Positions 54,069 to 62,592 of a stretch of 64,000 bases of DNA are shown in pieces. How positions within the stretch are numbered: the first letter of the stretch is position 1; every line of letters begins with the position of its first letter. Source of the DNA: Archangium sp. (GTDB lineage Bacteria; Myxococcota; Myxococcia; Myxococcales; Myxococcaceae); assembly GCA_030681645.1 (NCBI GenBank), contig JAUXRX010000052.1, forward strand, positions 62,001-126,000, given 5' to 3'. The notes beneath the pieces are model-generated. The model was not told the origin of the DNA, searched no databases, and was given only the letters and a program-made list of their open reading frames with translations. The translations under genes and the position numbers were made by a program.

Positions 54069-54107
54069 CTGCTTGCGACGCTCTCCTTCGCTCGCTACGA
54101 GCACCGG

Positions 54108-54557
54108 ATGATCGACCACCTCTCCCTGCCCGTCAGTGACGTCGAAGCCACCACCCGCGTGTACGCCGCGGCGCTCAAGCCCATCGGCTACGCGGTGGTG
54201 ATGGCCTTCACCCGGGAGCAGATCCCCCAGCTGCCCTTCAGCCAGACCACCGGCCTCGGCGCGAGGGGCAAGCCCGACCTCTGGCTGCGCCCCGCGCGGC
54301 ACGCGGTCGACGGCACCCACGTGGCCATCCGGGTCGAGCACCGCAAGGACGTCGACGCGTTCTACGAGGCCGCGATCGCCGCGGGCCTGAAGGATGACGG
54401 CGGCCCGGGCCTGCGCGAGCACTATCACCCGCATTACTACGCGGCCTTCGTGCGCGACGCCGACGGGCACAGCCTCGAGGTGGTGTGCCACGCCGCGCCT
54501 CCGCAGGCAGCGAAGAAGTCCGCGCCGAAGAAGTCCGCGCCGAAGAAGCGGCGCTGA
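54108..54557 (+). CDS. VOC-superfamily (glyoxalase/bleomycin-resistance fold) protein
   Basis: 149 residues from ATG 54108. The betaalphabetabetabeta units are visible: MIDHLSLPVSDVEATTRVYA at the start, then GTHVAIRVEHRKDVDAFYEA and YYAAFVRDADGHSLEVVCH. Metal-ligand-type residues His4 and a later Glu fit the family, which covers lyases, dioxygenases and antibiotic-binding proteins; the substrate cannot be inferred. A Lys-rich tail (KKSAPKKSAPKKRR), unusual for the family, could bind nucleic acid or be a spacer. Confidence 0.85.
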   Translation: MIDHLSLPVSDVEATTRVYAAALKPIGYAVVMAFTREQIPQLPFSQTTGLGARGKPDLWLRPARHAVDGTHVAIRVEHRKDVDAFYEAAIAAGLKDDGGPGLREHYHPHYYAAFVRDADGHSLEVVCHAAPPQAAKKSAPKKSAPKKRR

Positions 54558-56897
54558 TCAGTTGCGGGGGCACCCCGCCGAGAGCCGGAAGGTGAGCCCT
54601 CCCCCCGAGCCGTTGAAGACGTAGATGAGCCCGTCACGCTCGAGCAGCCGCCCGCTGCCGAGCGTGTCGCCCAGCACCACCTCTCCGCCCGGCAGCGGCA
54701 CCGGCGCCCACTTCCCGGCGCTGTCAACGCGCATGAGGCCGGTGCGCGTCAGACCGAACAACTGTCCGCACACCCCGAGGTAGTCCACGAACTCCACCGC
54801 AGGGAGCGGACTGGTCAGCGGCACGCCCGAGGGCAACGTGAGCACGCGCCCATCAGCGAAGCCCACCCGCGCGCGTCCCTGGTCGACCCACACCTCGACG
54901 AGCTGACCCGGCGGGAGCGGCACCGGCGTCGCCTTCCATTCCAGCTCCGAGCCCGAGCTCACCGCGAACACGCTGCTGCGGGTGTTGACGTAACCGTTCA
55001 GCGGCGCGCCCGGCAGCAGCGCCAGCGAGAGCACACCGAAGCCCGGCTGAGGCACCAGCCGCAGCGGCACCTTGCTCGCCCAGCTGCCCTCGTCGGCCGC
55101 GTACAGCCCGTCATCGGCCGACACCAGCAACACCCCTGCGTCGCCCCGCTGGCCGAGCGTCGCGGTGAAGGGAGGCCTCAGCTTCTCGGGGAGCGCGTCG
55201 ATCGCCGCGACCCGCCGGGTGACGATGAGCGCGCCGTTGTCCGCCTCTGCGAGCACCGACACATTGCCGGTGGGGAGCAGCGCGAGGTCGTCAGTGCCGC
55301 TCACGAAGGTGAGCGTCTCAGGCGCGGGAAGCGTCACCAGCCCCACGAGCGGGTGCAACCTGGTGGAGTGCACGGAGCTCACCACGCGTGGAGGCGCGAG
55401 GCCTCCATCACTCGCGAAGCGGGGCCGCAGCACCGCGCCCGGCGGCTCGTCGAGCACGAACGGCTGCGCCTTCGCCACCCCGTCCCCCACCCAGATCTGC
55501 CCGTGCGGGCCGCGCTGCACCAGGTGCGAGGCGGTGAGCGACGTCTCGCCCGGCGTGCGCACCTCGCGAAAGCGGCTCGACTGCCCGGAGAGAACCCTGG
55601 CCGAGCACTCGCCGTCGTAGGCCATCGACCAGGTCGTCTGCCCGAGCGCCCCGGTGCACTCCACCTCGAGCGCACTGTCGCCCGGACGGAGGTCGGTGAG
55701 CCTGTCCCCCACGTCGCAGGGCATCGGACAGCGCACCATCAACGGGGTGATCCGCGCCTCGCCACACTGGGTGCGCGTCGGGGGCGGGAGCCGGCAGATG
55801 CCCGTGCCCTGCGGGTCTCCCGTGCGCGGCGGATCAGAGAGGCGGGTCACGTCGAGGGCGCCGACGACGTTGCGGTCGGGGCCCTCGGGGCCCCCGTCGG
55901 GGGACAGCTGGTTGGAGAGCCCGCTGAAGATCGAGTACGCGAGCACCACCCGCGACCTTCCGCCGGTGCGCAACAACGGCCGGCCCACCGCCACCACGCC
56001 CGGCACCATGGAGCAGCTCTGGTTGGGGAACCCCATCACCCCCAACCCCGAGCCGATGCTGGCGCCCCCATGTTCCTGCACCCAGAGCCCCTCGCTGTTC
56101 GCCAGGTAGACGCAGTTCGCCAGCGCCACCTGCGTCATCCGGGGTGGAGTCAGCGTGGTGGCCTGGCTGGCAGCCCCGACTGAATCGAGCACGTCGTTCT
56201 GCACCACGAAGGGGCCCGCCGAGCGGGTACCGCCGACGAGCCACACGCCCGCATCGGGTACGAACTCCGAGCGCATGCCGCTCACCCGGAAGCCGCGAAC
56301 TCCATTCTCGTCGATGACGTAGGCGCCGTCGGCGTCGACGGCCACCGCCCTGGGCACCGAGCCGGCATCGAAGTCGTCGATCAGCAGTGTGCCGCCATCG
56401 CGGCGCCGGATGAAGCGCACCTGCGTGCCCAACACGATGGCCAGATCGTCCTGCATGTCGGCGCCGACCAGCGCCTCGGGCTGGCCGGTGAAGAAGCGCG
56501 GCCCGAGCACGGTGAGCTCGCTGGGAGAGGTGTCGAGGGTGGTGCTCAGCTCGCTCGTCGCGTCGAGGCACCGCCCGGAGAAGCCGCAGCGCCAGGGCGC
56601 CGTGCAGTGCTCATCGCCCGTGCACAGGTAATCCGAGAGCACCGAGGGGTCGTGGCAGGTGCCCTCGAGCCCGCACCGCCAGCTCGCTTCGCAGTCGGTG
56701 GAGGCGCGGCAGACCCACGGCCTCGCGTCGCCGATGGCGTGACAGCGGCCCTCGATGCCGCAGCGCCAGCCGGCACCGCAGGCCCCGGTGTCCGCTCCAG
56801 CATCGGGCGCGCAGGTGTAGGGGCGGCCCTGCTCGAAGTCGATCGACGTGCGGCACGAGGCCAGGCCGAGCAGCAGCACCCACCCGAGCCGCCTCAT
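54558..56897 (-). CDS. Cys-rich lipoprotein with predicted beta-propeller, 779 aa
   Basis: ATG 56897; signal peptide with lipobox LASC. The N-terminal 110 residues hold three similar Cys modules (CGAGWRCGIEGRCH, CEASWRCGLEGTCH, CTAPWRCGFSGRCL). The remaining 650 residues repeat short beta units with Gly/Asp turns (VAVDADGAYVIDENGVRGFR; VSADDGLYAADEGSW), fitting a propeller. Its start overlaps the end of the TolB-like gene by four bases (ATGA), so they are coupled. It probably binds something at the cell surface; no catalytic site was found. Confidence 0.75.
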   Translation of the reverse strand: MRRLGWVLLLGLASCRTSIDFEQGRPYTCAPDAGADTGACGAGWRCGIEGRCHAIGDARPWVCRASTDCEASWRCGLEGTCHDPSVLSDYLCTGDEHCTAPWRCGFSGRCLDATSELSTTLDTSPSELTVLGPRFFTGQPEALVGADMQDDLAIVLGTQVRFIRRRDGGTLLIDDFDAGSVPRAVAVDADGAYVIDENGVRGFRVSGMRSEFVPDAGVWLVGGTRSAGPFVVQNDVLDSVGAASQATTLTPPRMTQVALANCVYLANSEGLWVQEHGGASIGSGLGVMGFPNQSCSMVPGVVAVGRPLLRTGGRSRVVLAYSIFSGLSNQLSPDGGPEGPDRNVVGALDVTRLSDPPRTGDPQGTGICRLPPPTRTQCGEARITPLMVRCPMPCDVGDRLTDLRPGDSALEVECTGALGQTTWSMAYDGECSARVLSGQSSRFREVRTPGETSLTASHLVQRGPHGQIWVGDGVAKAQPFVLDEPPGAVLRPRFASDGGLAPPRVVSSVHSTRLHPLVGLVTLPAPETLTFVSGTDDLALLPTGNVSVLAEADNGALIVTRRVAAIDALPEKLRPPFTATLGQRGDAGVLLVSADDGLYAADEGSWASKVPLRLVPQPGFGVLSLALLPGAPLNGYVNTRSSVFAVSSGSELEWKATPVPLPPGQLVEVWVDQGRARVGFADGRVLTLPSGVPLTSPLPAVEFVDYLGVCGQLFGLTRTGLMRVDSAGKWAPVPLPGGEVVLGDTLGSGRLLERDGLIYVFNGSGGGLTFRLSAGCPRN

Positions 56898-57685
56898 GGC
56901 AGCACACCGGCGAGCGCGAAGCCGGAACCGGTGGGCACCACCGCCACGCCCGAGCCCGCCACGCCGCGTGGCCAGAGCAGCGCGCCCACCGCGATGAGCA
57001 CCCCCCCGCCGATGAGCGTGCCCAGCGCGACGCTCTTCATCATCGCGGGCTGCGCGGCGCGGCGCTCGTAGTCGACCCGCGCGTCGAGGGCGCCCTGGTT
57101 GGACAGCTCGCCCTGCAGCGACGCTTCCTGCGTGAGCGCCTGGATGCCGAGGATGCCGCCCCCCACCAGCGCGGCGCCGCCCACGCCGAGGGCGAGCGCG
57201 GGCAGGAGCCGCGAAGGCTCGGGAGGCGCAGGCAGGGCGGTCGCCTCGGCCACGGCCCAGGGGAGCGTCTCCATCAGGGCGGCCAGAGAGTCGGCCAGCC
57301 GCACGCTGCGGCCCACGGGCTGCACGCGCTGGGCATCGAGCGTGGAGAGCGTGAGCTGAAACGCGTCGCCCAGCTTCACCAGGGAACCGCTCAAGACGAA
57401 GCGGGCCCCGAGCGCGCCGCCCAGCTCGGCGATGCAGCTCGAGCTGGTCTCCGAGCAGCCCAGCAGCTGCTTCTGCCGCTCGAGCCCCAGCAGGGTCTGC
57501 ACGTCCTTCGTGGAGAGCACCTCGAACACGCCGCGCGCCTGCAGGGTGGTGGCGAGGCGCTCGGTCACCGACTCGAGCTGCGCGGGCTCGACGCCCGAGC
57601 CGGTCAGGGTGAGGAGGATGAGCTTGGGTCGCTCAGCCCACGACGAGCCAGCGAGGAGGACGACGAGCGTGAGCCAGGACCGCAT
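56894..57685 (-). CDS. TolB-N-like exported protein, 263 aa
   Basis: ATG 57685 gives a signal peptide (LTLVVLLAGSSWA). Residues about 20-125 have the TolB N-terminal-like pattern (LTLTGSGVEPAQLESVTERLATTLQ, RFVLSGSLVKLGDAFQLTLSTLD) found in many myxobacterial exported proteins. A hydrophobic stretch (LLPALALGVGGAALVGGGILG) near 170 and another near the end (MMKSVALGTLIGGGVLIAVGALLW) suggest membrane anchoring. Coupling to the Cys-rich lipoprotein downstream suggests a shared envelope job. Confidence 0.7.
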   Translation of the reverse strand: MRSWLTLVVLLAGSSWAERPKLILLTLTGSGVEPAQLESVTERLATTLQARGVFEVLSTKDVQTLLGLERQKQLLGCSETSSSCIAELGGALGARFVLSGSLVKLGDAFQLTLSTLDAQRVQPVGRSVRLADSLAALMETLPWAVAEATALPAPPEPSRLLPALALGVGGAALVGGGILGIQALTQEASLQGELSNQGALDARVDYERRAAQPAMMKSVALGTLIGGGVLIAVGALLWPRGVAGSGVAVVPTGSGFALAGVLP

Positions 57686-57842
57686 GGACCGGAGCGTGGC
57701 GAGCCGGGCTGCCCGTTTCAAGCACCGCGCAGGGCAAACGACTTGATCCCGCTGCGGGAGAAGAACACCACCGCCCTGGTCACGCCGAGCGCGACGAGAC
57801 CGGTGACGGCCAAAGCGGCGAGGTGCCTGGGCCCATGACTGT

Positions 57843-58619
57843 ATGCTTGGTGCCCTGCCGATGCCGACGCTGCCGCTCGTGTTCATGCTGATTGGCCTGC
57901 ACTTCGGCCGCTACCTGTTGTCAGCGGGCGGCGCGTGGGCCTTCTTCTTCGGGTGGAAGGGCAACCCGCTCACCGCGACGCGGCGGCTGCAGCCCGGGCC
58001 GTTCCAGCGGGCAGACCTGAAGCGCGAGCTGCTGGCCTCGGCGGTGACGGCGGTGCTGTTCGGGACGTTGTTCGGCGTGGTGTTCGGAGGCTCGACGCCG
58101 GTGCCCTTCGTGCGCTCGGGCGCAGGCGCGGTGCTCGAGTTCTTCGGCTGGCTGGGGCTGATCGTGCTGATCCACGACACGTACTTCTACTGGTCGCACC
58201 GGCTGCTCCATCACCGGCTGGTCTTTCCGCGCGTGCACGCGCTGCATCACCGCTCGACGAACCCGTCGCCGTTCGCCGCGCTCGCGTTTCACCCGGTGGA
58301 GGCGCTGATGCAGGTCATCTGGGCGGTGCCGTTGAGCCTGCTGGTGCCGATCCCCTCGGTGGTGTGGCTGGCGTTCTCGTTCCTGGCCATCTTCGTCAAC
58401 GTGCTCGGGCACTGCGGCGTCGAGCCGTATCCGCTGAGCTGGCAGACGCACCCGGTGCTCAAGTGGCTCAACTTCGCCACCATGCACAACCGGCATCACG
58501 TGAAGTTCGATGGGAACTTCGGGCTCTACTTCAGCTTCTGGGATCGCTGGCTGAAGACGAACAACGGGCCCCTCACCCCAGCCCTCTCCCCGCTGCGCAG
58601 GGAGAGGGAGACAGGCTGA
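57843..58619 (+). CDS. Sterol desaturase / fatty acid hydroxylase family protein
   Basis: 258 residues from ATG 57843; ATG 57861 is equally possible. About four membrane helices surround the three His clusters of the family: SHRLLHHRL, HALHHRS and HNRHHV, which bind a di-iron centre for hydroxylation or desaturation of lipid chains. Family length is usually 200-300. The last fifteen residues (PLTPALSPLRRERETG) come from repeat B and its stop, so they are not native to the family. The substrate cannot be told. Confidence 0.88.
   Translation: MLGALPMPTLPLVFMLIGLHFGRYLLSAGGAWAFFFGWKGNPLTATRRLQPGPFQRADLKRELLASAVTAVLFGTLFGVVFGGSTPVPFVRSGAGAVLEFFGWLGLIVLIHDTYFYWSHRLLHHRLVFPRVHALHHRSTNPSPFAALAFHPVEALMQVIWAVPLSLLVPIPSVVWLAFSFLAIFVNVLGHCGVEPYPLSWQTHPVLKWLNFATMHNRHHVKFDGNFGLYFSFWDRWLKTNNGPLTPALSPLRRERETG
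58569..58615 (+). repeat. Repeat B copy forming the hydroxylase C-terminus
   Basis: CCCCTCACCCCAGCCCTCTC and its hairpin partner. The stop TGA follows immediately at 58617-58619. Confidence 0.88.
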
Positions 58620-58620
58620 C

Positions 58621-60045
58621 TCAGTCGCAGCTCGCGACCTTCACGGGAGGCTTTGCGGGCTTGCCGAGCGTCTTGCCGTCCCAGGGCACGCGCTGCTCGA
58701 CCAGCTCGAACCCCGCCGACGGCCACACCACGACGATCGCGTCCGCCTCCCGACGGAACTCCTCGCGGCGTCCTTTGCATCCCGTCGGTGGATACGTGAC
58801 CACGCCGAGGTCGACGCTGGAGAGCACCACCGGCTCCTTGCCGAAGCGCAGGTGCACGAGGTGGTACTGCCCGCCCACCATCTGGTTCTTCTGCTTCACC
58901 AGCACGAGCTGAAACGCATCGGCCCCGGCGAAGGGCGGCGTGGCCGCGCCTCCGATGGTTTCGGGAGGCGGCGGCGAAGGCTGGGCGACGCTGTGGGCGT
59001 CGAGCCGGCCGCGCAGCTCGGTCACGGGCGCCTTGAGCGCGGCGCGAACCCGCTTCTCGACGCGTTGGTCCGCGTCCACCGACACGGGCGGCGCGCGCTT
59101 GTCGAGGGCGCGGTCACCGGGCGTGAAGCGCGCCGAGAGCCCGTCGAAGCGGAGCACCCGCGCGCCCTCGTTCTGCATGCCCACGTCGCTGTGGCTGGTG
59201 GCGTGCTCGACCAGCTCGTTGAGCCCGTCGCCGTCGACGTCGAGCAGCCAGTACGAGCGTGAGGTCGAGCTGATGCCGCGCTGGCTGCTGAAGAACGAGA
59301 CCGTGGCGAGCACGCGCGGGGGCGTGGTCGCGTCGACCAGCAGCCCGGTGGGGCCGAGCTGCGGGTCCTGCAGCGAAATCCACAACGCCGGGTCGGTGCC
59401 GTCGGCGCGCAGCGGCACCACCACCAGCTGCGAGCTCTTCACGCCGCCGCGCTCGAAGCGCACCTCGGCGCCGTCTCTCGTCATCACCACCACGTCACCC
59501 TCGAGGCGCGCGGTCAGCTTCTTCGCGGCAGGCCGCGCGGCGAGCCAGGCGAAGAACGGCCCGGCTTCCTTCGCCAGCCAGTCGCGCAGGAGCGGCTCGT
59601 GGTTCAGAAAGGCCAGGTACCCCTCGCGCAGCTGAACTGCCTCTGCGTCGGTCGGCGCGCGGCCCTCGCACACCACGCGCAGCAGCACCTGCTTCGCGAC
59701 GTCCATCGAAGGCGGCGAGGGTGGCGGGGTCCATCTCCCGAGCCGGGTGCGCTTGCCCAGCGCGCGCCTCTTCACGGGGCTGCCGTCGAGGGAAACAGTG
59801 ATCTCCGTCGAGGGAGAATCCACAGAGTAGGCGACGATGCCCGTGGGCAGCGGCTCGACGCGGAAGTCGAAGAAGCGCACGGCGGCGGCTCCCGACGGCG
59901 GCCACGTCACGGGGAGTGGCGGGGTCAGCCGTTCACCCAGGGGCTCACGGGTCGCGGCCTGCTGTGCCTCGGCGGCGGAGAGACACGGCGCGGCAGACGC
60001 AACAGCCGACGCCAGGAGCACGACCAGGGACGGGAGTCGGCGCAT
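58621..60045 (-). CDS. Exported hypothetical protein with FG-GAP/VCBS-like motif, 474 aa
   Basis: ATG 60045; signal peptide (LPSLVVLLASAVASAAP). A motif DVDGDGLNELVEHATSH near residue 270 has the calcium-binding DxDxDG layout of FG-GAP/VCBS modules, although only one copy is seen. Other parts read LWISLQDPQLGPTG and QLVLVKQKNQMVGGQYHLVHL. A single Cys pair (TGCKGRR and CD at the end) may form a disulphide. No family was recognised. It ends two bases from the hydroxylase stop. Confidence 0.7.
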   Translation of the reverse strand: MRRLPSLVVLLASAVASAAPCLSAAEAQQAATREPLGERLTPPLPVTWPPSGAAAVRFFDFRVEPLPTGIVAYSVDSPSTEITVSLDGSPVKRRALGKRTRLGRWTPPPSPPSMDVAKQVLLRVVCEGRAPTDAEAVQLREGYLAFLNHEPLLRDWLAKEAGPFFAWLAARPAAKKLTARLEGDVVVMTRDGAEVRFERGGVKSSQLVVVPLRADGTDPALWISLQDPQLGPTGLLVDATTPPRVLATVSFFSSQRGISSTSRSYWLLDVDGDGLNELVEHATSHSDVGMQNEGARVLRFDGLSARFTPGDRALDKRAPPVSVDADQRVEKRVRAALKAPVTELRGRLDAHSVAQPSPPPPETIGGAATPPFAGADAFQLVLVKQKNQMVGGQYHLVHLRFGKEPVVLSSVDLGVVTYPPTGCKGRREEFRREADAIVVVWPSAGFELVEQRVPWDGKTLGKPAKPPVKVASCD

Positions 60046-60083
60046 CCAGCGATGGTAGCGCGTCCCGCCTCATCTGCGCTTCG

Positions 60084-60542
60084 ATGCACCGCATGAGCGG
60101 CAGCTCGCATGCGAGTCACACCTTCACCCGCTGCGTGGTCAGCCTCGACGCTGGCATCAGCATCTCGTGGGCCCCCGACCCCGACGGCTCGTACGAACAC
60201 GGCCAGCGCCATCACGAGCGCGAGGAGGCCGGCTTCCGCGAGCGCCTCGAGCGCGCCGGCCCCGCCATCGAGGTGCTCTTCGACGAGCTCGAAGAAGCCG
60301 GCCACGTCTTCCTCGCCCCCAGTGAGCCCGGCTTCAGCGAGGCCCAGCACGGAAACAACGGCGCCATCGAGATGTGCGACGTGAAGCTCGCCTGCACTCC
60401 CCGGCTCACCGAGACGGCGCTCGCCGCGCTGGCGGAGCGGATCAACAAGCTCCTCGTGCACGTGCCCCGGCCGAGCCCGCCGCCTCCGCCGGAATCTGAG
60501 CCGGTCCTCACGGAGAAGAAGGCGTGGTGGAAGGTCTGGTGA
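60084..60542 (+). CDS. Hypothetical protein with Pro-rich tail, 152 aa
   Basis: ATG 60084 or 60093. The domain (TFTRCVVSLDAGISISWAPD; GPAIEVLFDELEEAGHVFLAP; EAQHGNNGAIEMCDVKLACT) appears mixed alpha/beta. The tail is PRPSPPPPPE and ends WWKVW. Its last 35 bases overlap, tail to tail, the end of the rarD gene. No family was recognised. Confidence 0.6.
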   Translation: MHRMSGSSHASHTFTRCVVSLDAGISISWAPDPDGSYEHGQRHHEREEAGFRERLERAGPAIEVLFDELEEAGHVFLAPSEPGFSEAQHGNNGAIEMCDVKLACTPRLTETALAALAERINKLLVHVPRPSPPPPPESEPVLTEKKAWWKVW

Positions 60543-61419
60543 TCAGCGCGGCGCGGCGCTGGGCCCAGAGCCCTTCGAGGGCAAAGACCGCGAGGCTCGC
60601 CCAGATGAGCCCGAAGCCGGCCCAGCGCAGCGACGACATCTGCTCGTGAAAGATGAAGACGCCGCAGAGAAACTGCAGCGTGGGGGCGACGTACTGCAGC
60701 ACGCCCAGGGTGCTCAGCGGCACCCGGTTCGCCGCGGCGCCGAAGCAGACCAGCGGCAGCGCCGTCATCACCCCCGCGCCGACGAGCAGCAGCTCCCGGC
60801 CGAGCGGCACGTGACCGAAGGAGCCTTCGCCGCGGCTCTCGAGCACGAGGAGATAGAGCAGCGCGGGCAGCACCAGCACGCCGGTCTCGAAGCTGAGGCT
60901 CTCCACCGCGCCCACCCCGGCGCGCTTCTTCACCAGCCCGTACAGCGCGAAAGACGGCGCGAGGCCCAGCGCGATCCACGGCGGCCGGCCGTAGTCGACG
61001 CTGAGCACCAGCACCGCGACCAGCGCGCCCCCCAGCGCGAGCCACTGGCCGGGGCGGAGGCGCTCGTGGAGGAAGGTCACCCCCAGCAGCACCGAGATGA
61101 GCGGGTTGATGAAGTAGCCCAGCGAGGTCTCGACCACGTGGCCCGCGTTGACGGCCCAGATGTAGAGCAGCCAGTTGAACGAGACGAGCACCGCGGCCAG
61201 CGTCAGCCAGGCGAGCTTCGCGCGCGGCGTGCCGCGCAGCCACCCGAGCCTGCGGGTCGCCAGAAGGAGCAGCAGCAGCACGCCCAGCGACCACACCACC
61301 CGGTGCGCGAGGATCTCCAGCGCGCCGATGGGCTTGAGCAGGGGCCAGTACAGGGGAAACAGCCCCCACATGAGGTACGCGCTCACGCCAAACAACACCC
61401 CGCGGCGATGCTCACTCAC
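60508..61419 (-). CDS. rarD: RarD-type DMT-superfamily transporter
   Basis: 303 residues from GTG 61419 (protein begins SEHRRGVLFGVSAYLMWGLFP). Ten membrane segments in two EamA halves can be drawn, with the RarD marker AYLMWGLFPLYWPLLKPIG near the N-terminus and SLGYFINPLISVLLGVTFL in the middle. Length fits the E. coli protein (about 296). RarD proteins are exporters of uncertain substrate in the drug/metabolite superfamily. The start is 36 bases from the divergent pyrophosphorylase gene. Confidence 0.88.
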   Translation of the reverse strand: MSEHRRGVLFGVSAYLMWGLFPLYWPLLKPIGALEILAHRVVWSLGVLLLLLLATRRLGWLRGTPRAKLAWLTLAAVLVSFNWLLYIWAVNAGHVVETSLGYFINPLISVLLGVTFLHERLRPGQWLALGGALVAVLVLSVDYGRPPWIALGLAPSFALYGLVKKRAGVGAVESLSFETGVLVLPALLYLLVLESRGEGSFGHVPLGRELLLVGAGVMTALPLVCFGAAANRVPLSTLGVLQYVAPTLQFLCGVFIFHEQMSSLRWAGFGLIWASLAVFALEGLWAQRRAALITRPSTTPSSP

Positions 61420-61455
61420 GCGCGGGCTTGTAGCAGCGTGTACATTCCGCCGCCC

Positions 61456-62538
61456 ATGAAGCTCGACCCTGCGCTCGCGACCCGCCTGGCCCCCTGGGGC
61501 TTCGACCAAACCCAGCTCGACGCCTTCATCGCCCGCCTGGCGCAGACGCCCAGCAACGCCGTCACCGGCAAGCTCACGCCTCCCGCGCCGGAAGACGTGC
61601 GCGTGCTCCCCGCGCCCGGGAGCCCCGAGCACCAGCGCCTGGTGAAGCGGGGCAAGGAAGCCATCGCCGCGAAGCAGGTGGGCGTGGTCATCCTCGCGGG
61701 CGGCATGGCCACCCGCTTCGGTGGCGTGGTGAAGGCGGTGGTGCCGGTGCTCGAAGACCGCACCTTCTTGAAGCTCAAGCTCGACGACGTGCGCCGCGCG
61801 GGCCCCGACGTGCCGGTGTACGTGATGAGCAGCTTCGCCACGCACGAGCGCCTGCTGAAGCACGTCGAGGAGCTCGGCGCGAAGAACGTGGACGTCTTCT
61901 CCCAGTTCATCTCGCTGCGCCTCACCCCGGAAGGTGAGCTCTTCAAGGAAGCCGACGGTGACGTCTCGCCCTACGCCACAGGCCACGGCGACCTCACCTT
62001 CGCGCTGCGCAAGAGCGGGCTGTTGGCGAAGTTCCGCGCGGCGGGCGGCACGCTGCTGATGATGTCCAACGTCGACAACCTGGGCGCGACGCTTGACCCG
62101 GCGGTCATCGGCGCGCACCTCGAGCGCGGCGCGAAGCTGTCGGCCGAGGTGGTCCGCAAGGTGAAGGGCGACAAGGGCGGGGCGCCCGCGCGCCTCGACG
62201 GCACGCCGCAGATCATCGAGGGCTTCCGCTTCCCGGCCGGCTTCGACCAGGACTCCATTCCCGTGTTCAACACCAACACCTTCGTGATGGACGCGGCGGC
62301 GATCGATCGCGACTTCCCGCTGCCCTTCTACAAGGTGGAGAAGAAGGTCGACGGCGCCACCGCGGTGCAGTTCGAGCGGCTGGTGGGTGAGCTCACCGCG
62401 TTCCTGCCCTCGACCTTCCTCGAGGTGCCTCGCGACGGCGTCGAGTCGCGCTTCCTCCCCGCGAAGGATCCCGAGGAGCTGGCCAGCCGCCTCGACACCA
62501 TCCGCCTGGTGGCCGAGTCGAACCGCTGGGCGCGCTGA
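61456..62538 (+). CDS. UDP-sugar / UTP-glucose-1-phosphate pyrophosphorylase of the UDPGP family
   Basis: 360 residues from ATG 61456. The nucleotide-binding signature VILAGGMATRFGGVVKAVVP lies at about 78-97, with the uridine-binding loop near LMMSNVDNLGATLDP and sugar-site strands around VFNTNTFVMD. This is the eukaryote-like UDPGP family (PF01704), distinct from bacterial GalU. It is shorter than eukaryotic members (about 470-500), as often in bacteria. It would supply UDP-glucose or a related nucleotide sugar for polysaccharides. No glycosyltransferase is nearby. Confidence 0.88.
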   Translation: MKLDPALATRLAPWGFDQTQLDAFIARLAQTPSNAVTGKLTPPAPEDVRVLPAPGSPEHQRLVKRGKEAIAAKQVGVVILAGGMATRFGGVVKAVVPVLEDRTFLKLKLDDVRRAGPDVPVYVMSSFATHERLLKHVEELGAKNVDVFSQFISLRLTPEGELFKEADGDVSPYATGHGDLTFALRKSGLLAKFRAAGGTLLMMSNVDNLGATLDPAVIGAHLERGAKLSAEVVRKVKGDKGGAPARLDGTPQIIEGFRFPAGFDQDSIPVFNTNTFVMDAAAIDRDFPLPFYKVEKKVDGATAVQFERLVGELTAFLPSTFLEVPRDGVESRFLPAKDPEELASRLDTIRLVAESNRWAR

Positions 62539-62544
62539 GGAGAA

Positions 62545-62591
62545 CCTCTCCCTGCGAGCGGGGAGAGGTCGGCCGCAGGCCGGGTGAGGGG
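62545..62591 (-). repeat. Repeat B copy after the pyrophosphorylase gene
   Basis: The reverse form starts six bases after the stop; with 62608-62649 it makes a tail-to-tail inverted pair between convergent genes, a likely terminator. Confidence 0.85.
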
Positions 62592-62592
62592 C

